The notes under the pieces are model-generated. The model searched no databases and was not told the origin of the DNA. It saw only the letters and a program-made list of their open reading frames with translations. A DNA stretch of 64,000 nucleotides from PALSA-1353 sp050012375 (GTDB taxonomy: Bacteria; Planctomycetota; Phycisphaerae; Tepidisphaerales; Tepidisphaeraceae), in contig JBEKHH010000007.1 of assembly GCA_050012375.1 (NCBI GenBank), positions 58,336-122,335 on the forward strand. Reading direction: 5' to 3'. Of this stretch, positions 25,310-34,282 are shown in pieces (within the stretch, counting starts at the first letter, position 1; every line of letters starts with the position of its first letter). The position numbers and the translations under genes are program-made.

Positions 25310-26236
25310 ATGCGAATCATTTTCACCGGCAGCGGGCAGTTTGGCGTTCCGACGTTGGCCGCGCTCCTGGAGGCGCGTCAGGAAATCGTTGCGGTCCGCT
25401 CGCAGCCCGACCGCCCGGCCGGCCGGGGCCGCAAACTCACTCCGACCGCGATCGCGCAATTTGCACTGGATCGTTCGCTGCCCCTGGTTCGCACGGACAA
25501 CATCAATGCCCAGCCTCTTCCTCCCGCCGATCTGATGATCGTCATCGCTTTCGGCCAAAAGATCGCCCCGGCCGTGGCGGACCATCCCCGGCTCGGCAGC
25601 GTGAATCTGCACGCGTCGCTCCTCCCCAAATTTCGAGGAGCGGCGCCGATCAACTGGGCCATCCTCCGCGGCGAAACGGAGACCGGAAACTCCGTCATCC
25701 GTCTGGCGCAGACAATGGACGCCGGCAACATCCTGGCTCAGTCGCCGTTGCCGATCGCGGAATTGGAAACCGCCGGCGAATTGCACGACCGCCTGGCAAC
25801 CGACGGAGCCCGGCTGATGTTTCGGACCATCGAAGACCTGCAAGCCGGCCGAGTCACGGAAATCGCCCAGGACGATACGCATGCGACGCCGGCCTCCAGG
25901 CTTTCGCGTCAGTTCGCGGTGATCGATTGGAGGTCCGCCGCGGTTGAAATTTCCCGAAAGATTCGCGGTCTATATCCCTGGCCAGGCTGCCGCGTTCGTC
26001 TGCTCGATGTCGCCGGCGTTGAACGCGCCCGCCTGACTCTCGTCCGCGCTCGCCCCGCCGAGGGCGAAGGCCCGCACCGGCCACCCGGCGAAATCACGAC
26101 CGGCGGCGCCGTCACCTGCGCCGACGGAGCCATTGATCTCGTCGAGATCCAACCTGACAATAAACGCTCGATGGCCCTGTCCGATTATCGTCGCGGAAAT
26201 CCTTGGATGCCCGGAATGAAACTGGAATCGATTTGA
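25310..26236 (+). CDS. fmt: Methionyl-tRNA formyltransferase
   Basis: The 308-residue enzyme transfers a formyl group from 10-formyl-tetrahydrofolate to Met-tRNA for initiation. The N-terminal domain has the formyl-folate signature SLLPKFRGAAPINWAI, with the conserved Asn in VNLHAS just before it. The C-terminal beta barrel, which binds tRNA, is present. It immediately follows def, so the two are probably cotranscribed. Confidence 0.94.
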   Translation: MRIIFTGSGQFGVPTLAALLEARQEIVAVRSQPDRPAGRGRKLTPTAIAQFALDRSLPLVRTDNINAQPLPPADLMIVIAFGQKIAPAVADHPRLGSVNLHASLLPKFRGAAPINWAILRGETETGNSVIRLAQTMDAGNILAQSPLPIAELETAGELHDRLATDGARLMFRTIEDLQAGRVTEIAQDDTHATPASRLSRQFAVIDWRSAAVEISRKIRGLYPWPGCRVRLLDVAGVERARLTLVRARPAEGEGPHRPPGEITTGGAVTCADGAIDLVEIQPDNKRSMALSDYRRGNPWMPGMKLESI

Positions 26237-26320
26237 CCGAACTTTTTCCGCTCGGGCCTCGCTCGTCCGCGCCCGCCGTCATCGAGTAGAATGAGGTGCG
26301 CTGGCCAAAGGACCGCCTCG

Positions 26321-28051
26321 ATGATGACCGCCCAATTTCCAAATCCATCTTGTTGGGCGTTAATCATTGCCGTTGTTTTTTTTCTGGCAAATCCCCCCGC
26401 CCGGGCGGATGTCGACGATGCCGCGATTCCGCATATGGTGCAAAAGGACGCGAGGTATGCACTATTTGTTGATGGTGCGCCATACTTGATCCTCGCAGCG
26501 CAGGTGAATAATTCCAGCGCGTGGCCGGCCACGTTGCCCAGGGTCTGGCCCGCGATGGAATTCACGCACGTCAACACGGTCGAAATCCCGGTCTATTGGG
26601 AACAGTTTGAACCTCAGCAAGGACGGTTCGATTATTCGCTGGTGGATACGCTCCTTGGCCAGGCCCGCGAGCACAAAGTCCATTTGGTGCTGCTGTGGTT
26701 CGGCACGTGGAAAAATGGCAGCAACCACTACATGCCGCGATGGATGAAGCTCGATCCGAATCGATATCCCAACATGATCGGCCCGGATGGCAAGGAGGTG
26801 GACTCGCCAAGTCCGCTGGCGAAGGAGACTCTCGAGGCGGATATCACGGCGTTCTCGGCGCTCATGCGACACCTCAAGGAAGCCGATTCGCAGCACACGG
26901 TCCTGATGGTGCAGGTGGAGAACGAGCCGGGCGCCTGGGGCTGCGTGCGCGATTATTCCACCGCCGCGCAGCGGCTCTTTGAGAGTCCCGTGCCGACCGA
27001 TGTATTGGTAGCCATGAACAGGACCGGCGTCCCGCAGCCGGCCAATTGGAAGGATGCCTTCGGCGACGACGCCGATGAATATTTTCAGGTCTGGTGCGTC
27101 TCGAAATACATTGGCCAGGTCGCCGCGGCCGGCAAGGCGGTCTATCCACTGCCGATGTACGTCAACGCGTCGCTGCGCGACCCTTTGAAGCCGGGGCATC
27201 CGCCAAAATACGAAGTTGGAGGACCGAACGACAACGTCTTTCCGATTTGGAAAGCGGAAGCCCCTGCCATCGACCTGCTGGCCCCGGATATCTACCAGCG
27301 TGAATCGGCCCACTATCTGAAGGCGCTCGATTTCTATCACCGCCCGGACAATCCACTGTTCATTCCCGAGACGATCGGCCAAGGCGCATACGCTCGCTTC
27401 CTCTTTGCCGCACTGGGCCGTGGGGCCATCGGATTTTCCCCGTTCGGTTTGGATTACACGCGAAATTTCGATTTTCCGCCGGGCGCCGGCATGACGCCCC
27501 AAGAGGCGTTTGCTCCGATCGCTCTGGATTATGAGTTGATCGGCCCGATGATGCGCGACATCGCGCGGCTCAATTTTGAAGGCAAGGTCCAGACGTCGGT
27601 GGACGAGCGCAATCCGCCGGACCTGCCGCTCGGGGCGACGCCGCCACCGCCCAAGCCGGAATCGACGGCAGACCCGGAGAATCCGCGACTAGAGCCGCCG
27701 GATGAAGTTCTGCACTTTGGAGCGTGGGATGCGCCCATTTGGCATCGGCCGATGAGGCGCGGGTTTGGCCCAGCCACGCGGCCTGCAGCTCCGCTTCAAC
27801 CCAATGGGCGCGCGCTCGTCGCACAACTCGGCGATAATCAGTTCCTCGTTACGGGATTGTATTGCCGCGTCGGCTTTCTCCCCGCCGGACCGGCCGCGGG
27901 AAAACCGTGGCAATATCTCAGCGTGGAAGAAGGCCGATATGAAACCGGCGTGTTTAAGCCAAACCGAATCCTCAACGGCGACCAGACCGACTGGGGCCTT
28001 ATTTTCACCTCCACGCCGACGGTCTTGCGCGTCACCCTGTACAGGCGGTAG
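26321..28051 (+). CDS. Secreted GH35-like beta-galactosidase (DUF5597 type)
   Basis: I start at the ATG giving MMTAQFPNP, with AGGA upstream. A signal peptide follows (to about residue 30). The TIM barrel carries the acid/base Glu202 in QVENEPG and the nucleophile Glu350 in FIPETIGQG, the spacing of clan GH-A. The C-terminal region (from about residue 440) matches the DUF5597 domain that follows such barrels in GH35-related enzymes of Caulobacter and Xanthomonas. The substrate is probably a beta-galactoside or xyloglucan side chain. It sits between fmt and rsmB, a place normally occupied by no gene. Confidence 0.82.
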   Translation: MMTAQFPNPSCWALIIAVVFFLANPPARADVDDAAIPHMVQKDARYALFVDGAPYLILAAQVNNSSAWPATLPRVWPAMEFTHVNTVEIPVYWEQFEPQQGRFDYSLVDTLLGQAREHKVHLVLLWFGTWKNGSNHYMPRWMKLDPNRYPNMIGPDGKEVDSPSPLAKETLEADITAFSALMRHLKEADSQHTVLMVQVENEPGAWGCVRDYSTAAQRLFESPVPTDVLVAMNRTGVPQPANWKDAFGDDADEYFQVWCVSKYIGQVAAAGKAVYPLPMYVNASLRDPLKPGHPPKYEVGGPNDNVFPIWKAEAPAIDLLAPDIYQRESAHYLKALDFYHRPDNPLFIPETIGQGAYARFLFAALGRGAIGFSPFGLDYTRNFDFPPGAGMTPQEAFAPIALDYELIGPMMRDIARLNFEGKVQTSVDERNPPDLPLGATPPPPKPESTADPENPRLEPPDEVLHFGAWDAPIWHRPMRRGFGPATRPAAPLQPNGRALVAQLGDNQFLVTGLYCRVGFLPAGPAAGKPWQYLSVEEGRYETGVFKPNRILNGDQTDWGLIFTSTPTVLRVTLYRR

Positions 28052-28085
28052 GTCTCGGGTCTGACTCAAATCAAGCGGGAACCAG

Positions 28086-29360
28086 TTGAACGCTCGCGAT
28101 TTTGCTCTCATTCAGCTCGACGGCAAACGGCTTCCGGGATGGAAGCCGAATCTTGTCCGTAAGCGAAAGCCCTCGGAGCCCCGCGATCCTCGGGATTGGG
28201 CGCTGGCCGAACAGATCGTCAATGGGGTGGTCAAGTCCCTTTTGTCGTTGCAGCGCGATATTCAGCATTACTCCGGCAAATCCGCCGCGCAGATCGATCC
28301 GCTGGTCGCCAAGATTCTGGCCGTCGCAATATATCAACTGAAGTTTCTCGATCGGATTCCTGCGCCGGTGGCGGTCGATGAGGCGGTGGAACAGACCAAG
28401 CGGTTCGGCCGGCCTCGTTCGGCTGGATTCGTCAATGCGGTTTTGCGGAATGTGGGTCGCCAGCCGCCTCCGCCCATTCCCGATGTTGAGAGCGATCCGG
28501 AAGGATACGCTCAGTTTGTTCTATCCCATCCGCCGGAGCTTTTTCGCCGCCTGGTCGCGCTGCTGGGCAATGAACGGGCACTGGCGTTCTGTCGCCATGA
28601 CAACGCCGAACCGCCGACGATTGTTCGATTGTTCAAAGGCATCGAGCCATCGGCGCTGAAGGCGCCAGGCGTTGAAATTCTGCCGCATCATGAGCCCGGC
28701 TTGTTCGTCGTCCGCGAGGCTCGACGCGCGGTTCTGGCTCAATGGGCCAGTGAGGGTCTGGCTCAGGTGCAGGATGCGACGGCGGCGGGCGTTGTCGAGC
28801 AGATGCGGATTTCTCCGGGCCAGCGCGTGCTGGACCGATGCGCCGGATTGGGCACCAAAACCATGCAGATCCAGGAGCGCGTCGGGCCGAGCGGCCAGGT
28901 CTTGGCCGTCGATCCGTCCGAGTTCCGCTGCGCCACCCTGATGAAAATGCTGAAGCCTCGCCACATTTCCAACGTGAACGTCCTTCAGGTTGGAAAGCTG
29001 GCCCCAGTCGCCGCGGAGATTCCCGGCTCCTTCGACCGAATCCTGATCGACGTCCCGTGCAGCAACAGCGGCGTCCTGGCCCGCCGACCCGAGGCCCGCT
29101 ACGCCTCCGGGCTGGATTGTCTCCTGAAAATTCAGCGGGACATCCTCGATGACAGCCTTCCCTGGCTGGGGAGCGACGGTCTGCTGGTTTATAGCACCTG
29201 TAGCGTCTGGCCGGAAGAAAATGAGCTTCAGATTAAGCAATTCATGGACCGCCACTCGGGCCTGGACCTGATCCTTCAAGACTCGATCCTCCCCAGTTCC
29301 TCCGACCCCCAGAGTTATCACGACGGCGGGTACTTGGCGGTGTTAGAAAAGAGATTCTAA
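28086..29360 (+). CDS. rsmB: 16S rRNA m5C methyltransferase RsmB (Sun/Fmu)
   Basis: The 424-residue protein has an N-terminal NusB-like RNA-binding domain (residues 1-150) and a C-terminal SAM domain. Motif I is VLDRCAGLGTKT, motif IV DVPCSNSG and the catalytic Cys is in VYSTCSVWPEEN. The enzyme methylates a cytosine in 16S rRNA. The start is a TTG with GCGGGAA just upstream. The usual neighbours are def and fmt; here a glycosidase gene lies between. Confidence 0.92.
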   Translation: MNARDFALIQLDGKRLPGWKPNLVRKRKPSEPRDPRDWALAEQIVNGVVKSLLSLQRDIQHYSGKSAAQIDPLVAKILAVAIYQLKFLDRIPAPVAVDEAVEQTKRFGRPRSAGFVNAVLRNVGRQPPPPIPDVESDPEGYAQFVLSHPPELFRRLVALLGNERALAFCRHDNAEPPTIVRLFKGIEPSALKAPGVEILPHHEPGLFVVREARRAVLAQWASEGLAQVQDATAAGVVEQMRISPGQRVLDRCAGLGTKTMQIQERVGPSGQVLAVDPSEFRCATLMKMLKPRHISNVNVLQVGKLAPVAAEIPGSFDRILIDVPCSNSGVLARRPEARYASGLDCLLKIQRDILDDSLPWLGSDGLLVYSTCSVWPEENELQIKQFMDRHSGLDLILQDSILPSSSDPQSYHDGGYLAVLEKRF

Positions 29361-29405
29361 ACCCCCGCTCCCCGACCTTCCGATGAACTGATTGGGCGCT
29401 TGAAG

Positions 29406-29555
29406 ATGAACTATTTCCTGGTCATCAGTTGTGTCTTATGTGGCTGGGCCATGTTGCGGCTCATGGGTTCGGAGCGGGCACAAATGGTGCAGGACTTGGA
29501 ACGGCGCCTCCGCCAGAAGCCCAGGAGTGCGCCGGCGGCCAAGCCCAAGAATTGA
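29406..29555 (+). CDS. Small single-pass membrane protein (49 residues)
   Basis: The frame runs from ATG 29406 to TGA 29555. One membrane helix (MNYFLVISCVLCGWAMLRLM) is followed by an acidic-to-basic coiled segment and a basic Pro/Ala tail (RRLRQKPRS). The stop is a clear TGA and the ATG has a weak GAAG upstream. I do not recognise the family. The next gene encodes another membrane protein with a long helical tail, so the two may be functionally linked. Confidence 0.55.
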   Translation: MNYFLVISCVLCGWAMLRLMGSERAQMVQDLERRLRQKPRSAPAAKPKN

Positions 29556-29629
29556 CTTGTCGCCGTCACCCGACATAGGCTACGCATAGCGTAACGCTTG
29601 GCATTTCCGGTCCACAGCGCGAGGGTCCG

Positions 29630-30634
29630 ATGGAGAAACGAAGCGTCCCGACGTTCACCTGGATTTTCGCAATTGCGTTCCTCGCGGTGGTTGCCGCGCT
29701 GGCGGTGGGCATCTCCTTGCTGCGGCATCCCCCGGCCGATGGTTCTTCCCTCGCCACCGGAGCCGCGCTCCTCGCCGCCGGTTACCTCGGTCTGATCGCG
29801 ATCCTAGTGACCCTCCCCATCGCCCTGAATCTTGTCGCGGCTCGCGAAGACAACCTTCGGCATCAGACCGCGTTCATGACGGCGCTGGGCGATCGCCTGG
29901 AGGGAATCTCGATCTTGATGAATCTGATGAGCGAGCAGCAACTCCTCAGCGACCGCGCCAAGGCGGTGGCGTTCCGCGAGAAGGATCACGATGCGGTCCA
30001 TCGCGCCGTCGTGGAGGAAATCGCCCGTCACAATTGGGACGCCGCCCATGTCCTGGCCAACGATATCGAACGGCAATTCGGCTACAAGCAGCAGGCCGAC
30101 GAGTTCCGCGCGGAAATCGCCAGCAAACGCACGGAGGCTCAGCGCAAGCAATTGGCCGAGCTTTTGGCGCCGGTCGATCGCCACATCAAGTCTGAGGCCT
30201 GGGGTACGGCCCTGCAGGAAGCCCAGCAGATCATGGAACAATTCCCCGACGACGAGCACGTCAAGCGTCTTCCCGAGGAGATCGAATCGCGCCGGCAATT
30301 GCGAAAACGCCAGCTCCGCGAAAGCTGGCAGGATGCCATCGACCGTCACGACGTGGACGGCAGCATCGAAATCCTCAAAAAGCTGGATATGTACCTGACC
30401 CCCGCCGAAGCGGATTCCATGCAGGAAATCGCCCGCAACGTCTTTAAGGAAAAACGCGAAGCGCTGCGCATCCGCTTCGCCCAGGCGGTCAAGGAGCAGC
30501 GAATCGCCGATGCCGTTCGCCTCGGCGAGGAGATCATGAACGATTTCCCCAACACGCGCATGGCCCAGGAAGTCCGCGACATGATGACCACCCTGCGGCA
30601 ACGGATGCAGGAGCCGCATGCATCCGCGACGTGA
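29630..30634 (+). CDS. Membrane-anchored helical protein, TPR-like tail
   Basis: Two membrane helices (residues about 11-30 and 42-68) precede a cytoplasmic region of about 260 residues rich in Glu, Arg, Ala and Gln. It looks like coiled coil plus degenerate TPR-type repeats (WGTALQEAQQIMEQFPDD, and RIADAVRLGEEIMNDFPN near the end). I do not recognise it beyond that. It may be a membrane-bound scaffold. Confidence 0.65.
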   Translation: MEKRSVPTFTWIFAIAFLAVVAALAVGISLLRHPPADGSSLATGAALLAAGYLGLIAILVTLPIALNLVAAREDNLRHQTAFMTALGDRLEGISILMNLMSEQQLLSDRAKAVAFREKDHDAVHRAVVEEIARHNWDAAHVLANDIERQFGYKQQADEFRAEIASKRTEAQRKQLAELLAPVDRHIKSEAWGTALQEAQQIMEQFPDDEHVKRLPEEIESRRQLRKRQLRESWQDAIDRHDVDGSIEILKKLDMYLTPAEADSMQEIARNVFKEKREALRIRFAQAVKEQRIADAVRLGEEIMNDFPNTRMAQEVRDMMTTLRQRMQEPHASAT

Positions 30635-30678
30635 ATGACCCCATCACGCAATTGAGATATTTCCTTTGCCGCGGTTCG

Positions 30679-30708
30679 TTGGTCGCGGACGCGCCTTCAA
30701 GGTATACT
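30679..30708 (+). promoter_or_regulatory. Possible sigma-70 promoter of the GH51-like gene
   Basis: TTGGTC and TATACT are 18 bases apart and lie 32 bases before the start codon, which also has a GAGGAG ribosome binding site. Confidence 0.45.
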
Positions 30709-30740
30709 CCCCGCAACCAATTTAAGAGGAGAATATTGCA

Positions 30741-32468
30741 ATGGATGCCCTCTCCCTGCCGCGGGCCGCTTGGGCTTTGGGTATCGGTTTGGGCATTGGG
30801 GTCGCGACCAACGCGGTCAGCGCCCAGGTATCGACCCGCGTGACCGTCCTCGCTGATACACCGCTGCAATACGCAAACAGCTCCGTGGAGGCGACGATGC
30901 CAGCCACCGGGCTGGGGCTGCACACTTCCGTTTACGCAAATCAATGGGGAAACGCGTCTCTGCCCGGATTGATCAAGGCATCGGGCGTGCAGATGCTGCG
31001 GTATCCAGGGGGTAGTTACGCAGATCTATACAATTGGTCAACCGGGACGGGAAATGCCGGGGCGTATATTGCCGCGCATTCGGATATCGGGAACTTCATC
31101 CACGTGATGGATGAATCCCACACGACGGGGATGGTGACGATCAACTACGGCTCGAATACGACCGACACGATCGGTGGACAGCCGCAGGAGGCGGCAGCGT
31201 GCGTGGCCTACGCCAACGCCAATCCGAGCATTTATCGCGGCGCCGCCGATGTGGTACTCGGGACGGATGCGGCAGGTATCAAATGGTACACCGCAGGGTA
31301 TTGGGCAAAACTTCGATCCTCGACCCCCGGCGAGTATCAGTCGTGGGCTACCGCGGTCGGTGATTACAATCCCAGCTTTTCATTTTTGGCGATTCACCAT
31401 CCTGCCGCGGTTCATGTGAAATATTGGGAAATCGGTAACGAAGTCGGCGGCAATGGCTACAGCGGCATCCAGTGGGAATATGACTTGCACGCGCGGTATA
31501 AGAATGGGAACTCCAAAGACAATGCCGGTCGGAAGCAAAATCCGCTACTCTCTCCTGCCGCGTATGCACACAATTTCATTCAGTTTGCCAGGTTGATGAA
31601 GTCAGTGGACCCCACCATCAAGATCGGCGCTGGATTTGCCGCGTTCCCGAATAACAGCGGCGACAGCATATTGCTTCAAATCGCCGGCGATTACATCGAC
31701 TTCGGAATCATCCACTGGTATCCCAATGGGGCCAACGCCAGCGACCCGGTTGGATCGCTTCCCGGCGCGGTGATATCGGGCCCCTTCTCCCTGAGCCAAT
31801 TGGTAAGCAACCTTCGCAAAAGTGCCCGAATCTACGCCTACAAGGGGGCCAACGATTTCGAGATCAACATCACGGAGTTCAATTACGCGGCCCAAAACCC
31901 TTCCATGGTTTCCTATGCCCTGTTTGCCGCCGACGCCTACGTGACGGGGTTTGAAAATGGCGTGCGCAACATGGACTTGCTGGAAATGATCGGCCGACCC
32001 TACCTTGGCGACGGCCCGCCTCAGCCGGCTGGAGAATACTACGGCATTCAAATGGTGAGCCGTTTTGCTTCCACGGGCGATCAGTTCGTGTCCACCGTGT
32101 GCCGCGATCCGAAGCTGCGTGTCCATGCTGTCAAGCGACCGGACGGCACCGTGGCTCTGTTGTTCGTCAACGACGGCTCGGCATCGGACATGTCTCAGGA
32201 TCGCCGGATCACGGCGACCCTGATGGGAGTGCCATCGGTTGCCAAACACGGCACGCTTTACCTCTTTGGCGTTGGGAACATCACCGGTTCAACGATCCGC
32301 GCCCCCACGGCTCAGAAGCTCAACGGGCTTGGCAACCCATTTACTCTGACCATTCCGCAGCAGACGATCGGCGTATTGGTTCTTTCCGAAGCGGCGCCGC
32401 TGCCGACGATGCTGTTCAGTATTTCCACTTTATTGATTGGGCGTCGTCTGCGACCCCCACTTTATTGA
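30741..32468 (+). CDS. Secreted GH51/GH39-like arabinofuranosidase
   Basis: The 575-residue protein has a signal peptide (to about residue 29, ending AVSAQ). A clan GH-A barrel carries the acid/base Glu234 in WEIGNEVGG and the nucleophile Glu379 in NITEFNY. A beta-sandwich follows, as in alpha-L-arabinofuranosidases. The last 30 residues (PLPTMLFSISTLLIGRRLRP) look like a degraded PEP-CTERM tail: Pro, a hydrophobic helix and an Arg cluster, but without the exact PEP triplet. Debranching of arabinan or arabinoxylan is inferred. Confidence 0.75.
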   Translation: MDALSLPRAAWALGIGLGIGVATNAVSAQVSTRVTVLADTPLQYANSSVEATMPATGLGLHTSVYANQWGNASLPGLIKASGVQMLRYPGGSYADLYNWSTGTGNAGAYIAAHSDIGNFIHVMDESHTTGMVTINYGSNTTDTIGGQPQEAAACVAYANANPSIYRGAADVVLGTDAAGIKWYTAGYWAKLRSSTPGEYQSWATAVGDYNPSFSFLAIHHPAAVHVKYWEIGNEVGGNGYSGIQWEYDLHARYKNGNSKDNAGRKQNPLLSPAAYAHNFIQFARLMKSVDPTIKIGAGFAAFPNNSGDSILLQIAGDYIDFGIIHWYPNGANASDPVGSLPGAVISGPFSLSQLVSNLRKSARIYAYKGANDFEINITEFNYAAQNPSMVSYALFAADAYVTGFENGVRNMDLLEMIGRPYLGDGPPQPAGEYYGIQMVSRFASTGDQFVSTVCRDPKLRVHAVKRPDGTVALLFVNDGSASDMSQDRRITATLMGVPSVAKHGTLYLFGVGNITGSTIRAPTAQKLNGLGNPFTLTIPQQTIGVLVLSEAAPLPTMLFSISTLLIGRRLRPPLY

Positions 32469-32469
32469 A

Positions 32470-33108
32470 ATGCCTGTTCCCAATAGACCCTTAAAATCCG
32501 AGAAGAATCCACCCGAGCGCAGAACATTCCTCGGGCGCTATGCCTGGATCATCATCAAGAACGTCGTGGGATGGGTGCTGATGCTCTCGGCCATCGCGGT
32601 GGGAGGCGTTTTCCCGATCCCGCTGGGCACGCCCATGTTCGTGATCGGCTTCGCCATGATTACTTTGCCCGGCAAACGCCGCATCACCAGCGGCGCGCTT
32701 CGTGGCATCCCCATCAAGCTGCACACCCGCAGGGCCCTGATGTGGCGGTTGGCGGTTTCGTTGCTGCTGCCTCCGGCGGTCGTCTGGTTCCTGGCGCTTC
32801 AGCGCCATCCGATTGTCCATCCGTCCCGCATGGGCCTGTGGCGCTTGTGCGCCCTCTATGCCGTCGCCATTGTCGGTGCGTGGGTCCTCACCCTGCTCCT
32901 GCTGCTGGCGATCAATGCGATACTGAGGATTATGCCGAGGGTCCGGCGTCGCGTGCGGCCGTGGCTGCGGAGTCACGGAATCAACCTGCTTCCCCCAAGG
33001 CGGAAGTCCCGAAACCCCGCGCGCCCGCATGCGCTGGACGATCAACATATCCTGGAATTCGGCCGCGACAATACGTTTCGCCGGGGACGCGGGAAAAACT
33101 GCTCTTGA
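32470..33108 (+). CDS. PGPGW-type membrane protein
   Basis: This 212-residue protein has three to four membrane helices. The first hydrophobic pair surrounds GGVFPIPLGTPMFVIGFAMI, the motif of PGPGW-family proteins of unknown function. The C-terminus is strongly basic (KAERKS- and Arg-rich) and should face the cytoplasm. It begins two bases after the preceding stop, with no ribosome binding site, so translation may be coupled to the GH51-like gene. Confidence 0.6.
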   Translation: MPVPNRPLKSEKNPPERRTFLGRYAWIIIKNVVGWVLMLSAIAVGGVFPIPLGTPMFVIGFAMITLPGKRRITSGALRGIPIKLHTRRALMWRLAVSLLLPPAVVWFLALQRHPIVHPSRMGLWRLCALYAVAIVGAWVLTLLLLLAINAILRIMPRVRRRVRPWLRSHGINLLPPRRKSRNPARPHALDDQHILEFGRDNTFRRGRGKNCS

Positions 33109-33127
33109 ATCCGCCAAGCAAGACGGC

Positions 33128-33730
33128 TCAGCCCTGCGTCATCGGTTCGGCCGCCTCGGCTGCCGCCACAGGCGTTGGCTGCCTGCCTTCCAGAATCCAT
33201 AGAATATTCCGAAGATAAACAAACGACCCAAACGCCTGCCCCAACAAGCCGATCGGATCCCGCCGCCACAGGAAATACGCCAAGAGCAGCAGCGAACCGA
33301 CGAGGCTCATCCACCAGAACATCGGCGGCACGATGCTGGAGCCTTTGCGCTCGCTGGCGATCCACTGGACAACCATCCGGCCAGTGAACAACACCTGTCC
33401 GAACAGTCCAACGCCGAGCCAGATGAGAACGCTCCTTGACGCCGTGCCCAGATAGGGTGCGATGCCCCCGCTTGCGCCAGCGCGGTAAAGCTGGTCGGAC
33501 AATTGCTCCGCGGTCACTTTGTCCGTTGCTCCGCCGGGATGCCAGATGAAATATTGATACCGCCCCGCCGCGTCTCGCTGCAAATAGACCTGCGCCTTGG
33601 TATCGGCCAGCTTGATGTCCGCGTGAACGGCGTTGGCAATCGCCGGATGTTGCCGGAACAAAACGAACGCGACGGCGCACAGGATTGCGACGAAGAGAAT
33701 CTCGCCCAGAACCAGATAAGACCGTGCCAT
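33128..33730 (-). CDS. Lipid-A-biosynthesis N-terminal domain membrane protein
   Basis: The 200-residue protein has an N-terminal membrane helix, a soluble loop (about residues 35-95) and a C-terminal block of membrane helices. This block reads GQVLFTGRMVVQWIASERKG and continues with a PxxFWxxSLxGSLLLLAYFLWR pattern, which is the LAB_N signature. LAB_N proteins are found alone or fused to glycosyltransferases; their role is not settled. I choose the ATG 33730 because GGAGG stands just upstream. Confidence 0.8.
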   Translation of the reverse strand: MARSYLVLGEILFVAILCAVAFVLFRQHPAIANAVHADIKLADTKAQVYLQRDAAGRYQYFIWHPGGATDKVTAEQLSDQLYRAGASGGIAPYLGTASRSVLIWLGVGLFGQVLFTGRMVVQWIASERKGSSIVPPMFWWMSLVGSLLLLAYFLWRRDPIGLLGQAFGSFVYLRNILWILEGRQPTPVAAAEAAEPMTQG

Positions 33731-33782
33731 TGGCGCCTCCATCGCAAGGGCCTGGGATTATCGCCGATGCCCCGGCGTGCAA

Positions 33783-34274
33783 CTACCCCCGTGACCGCAT
33801 CATTTCCGCGGCGGCCTCCGTGGACGGCTTGGGGACAAACGTCGCCACGAACGCGCGGCTTTCCGCCGGCGGCAGCGGCACGTATTTGCCGCTGGCGGCG
33901 GCGATCAGTTTCCCCGATTCGTCCGTGGCCTCGGCCGATGTCACGATCAATCGCGCGCGGCTGGACTCCACGCGGGCCCGGCAGACCAGCGCCGCCCCGA
34001 TCCTGGCGCTTTGCCGAAACCGCACGTTTATCTCGCCGCAAACACAGAATCGCTTGCCGTGCCATGATGCGGCCCAGACCATCGCCTCATCCAGGACGGT
34101 GGCGATCGCTCCGCCGTGCACGATGCCCTCGAATCCAACGTGCTCGACGGCCGGGTCATACCGCGTCTCAACGACGCCGCTGGCGGGATCGACGTACAAA
34201 TTCAGGCGTAATCCGCGAGCGTTGGCAGGCCCGCACACCAGGCAGCCGGAGGTGTGTGGCAATTCCAGGGGCAT
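33783..34274 (-). CDS. PaaI-type hotdog thioesterase
   Basis: The 163-residue protein has the hotdog fold with the HGG motif (GIVHGGAIATVLDEAM), in which the His/Glu side chains polarise the thioester. The strands that follow (VNVRFRQSARIGAALVCRARV) fit PaaI/YigI acyl-CoA thioesterases. Start and end match the family. It lies 8 bases from the glycosyltransferase gene on the same strand, and may be cotranscribed with it. Confidence 0.82.
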   Translation of the reverse strand: MPLELPHTSGCLVCGPANARGLRLNLYVDPASGVVETRYDPAVEHVGFEGIVHGGAIATVLDEAMVWAASWHGKRFCVCGEINVRFRQSARIGAALVCRARVESSRARLIVTSAEATDESGKLIAAASGKYVPLPPAESRAFVATFVPKPSTEAAAEMMRSRG

Positions 34275-34282
34275 GTCAAATT

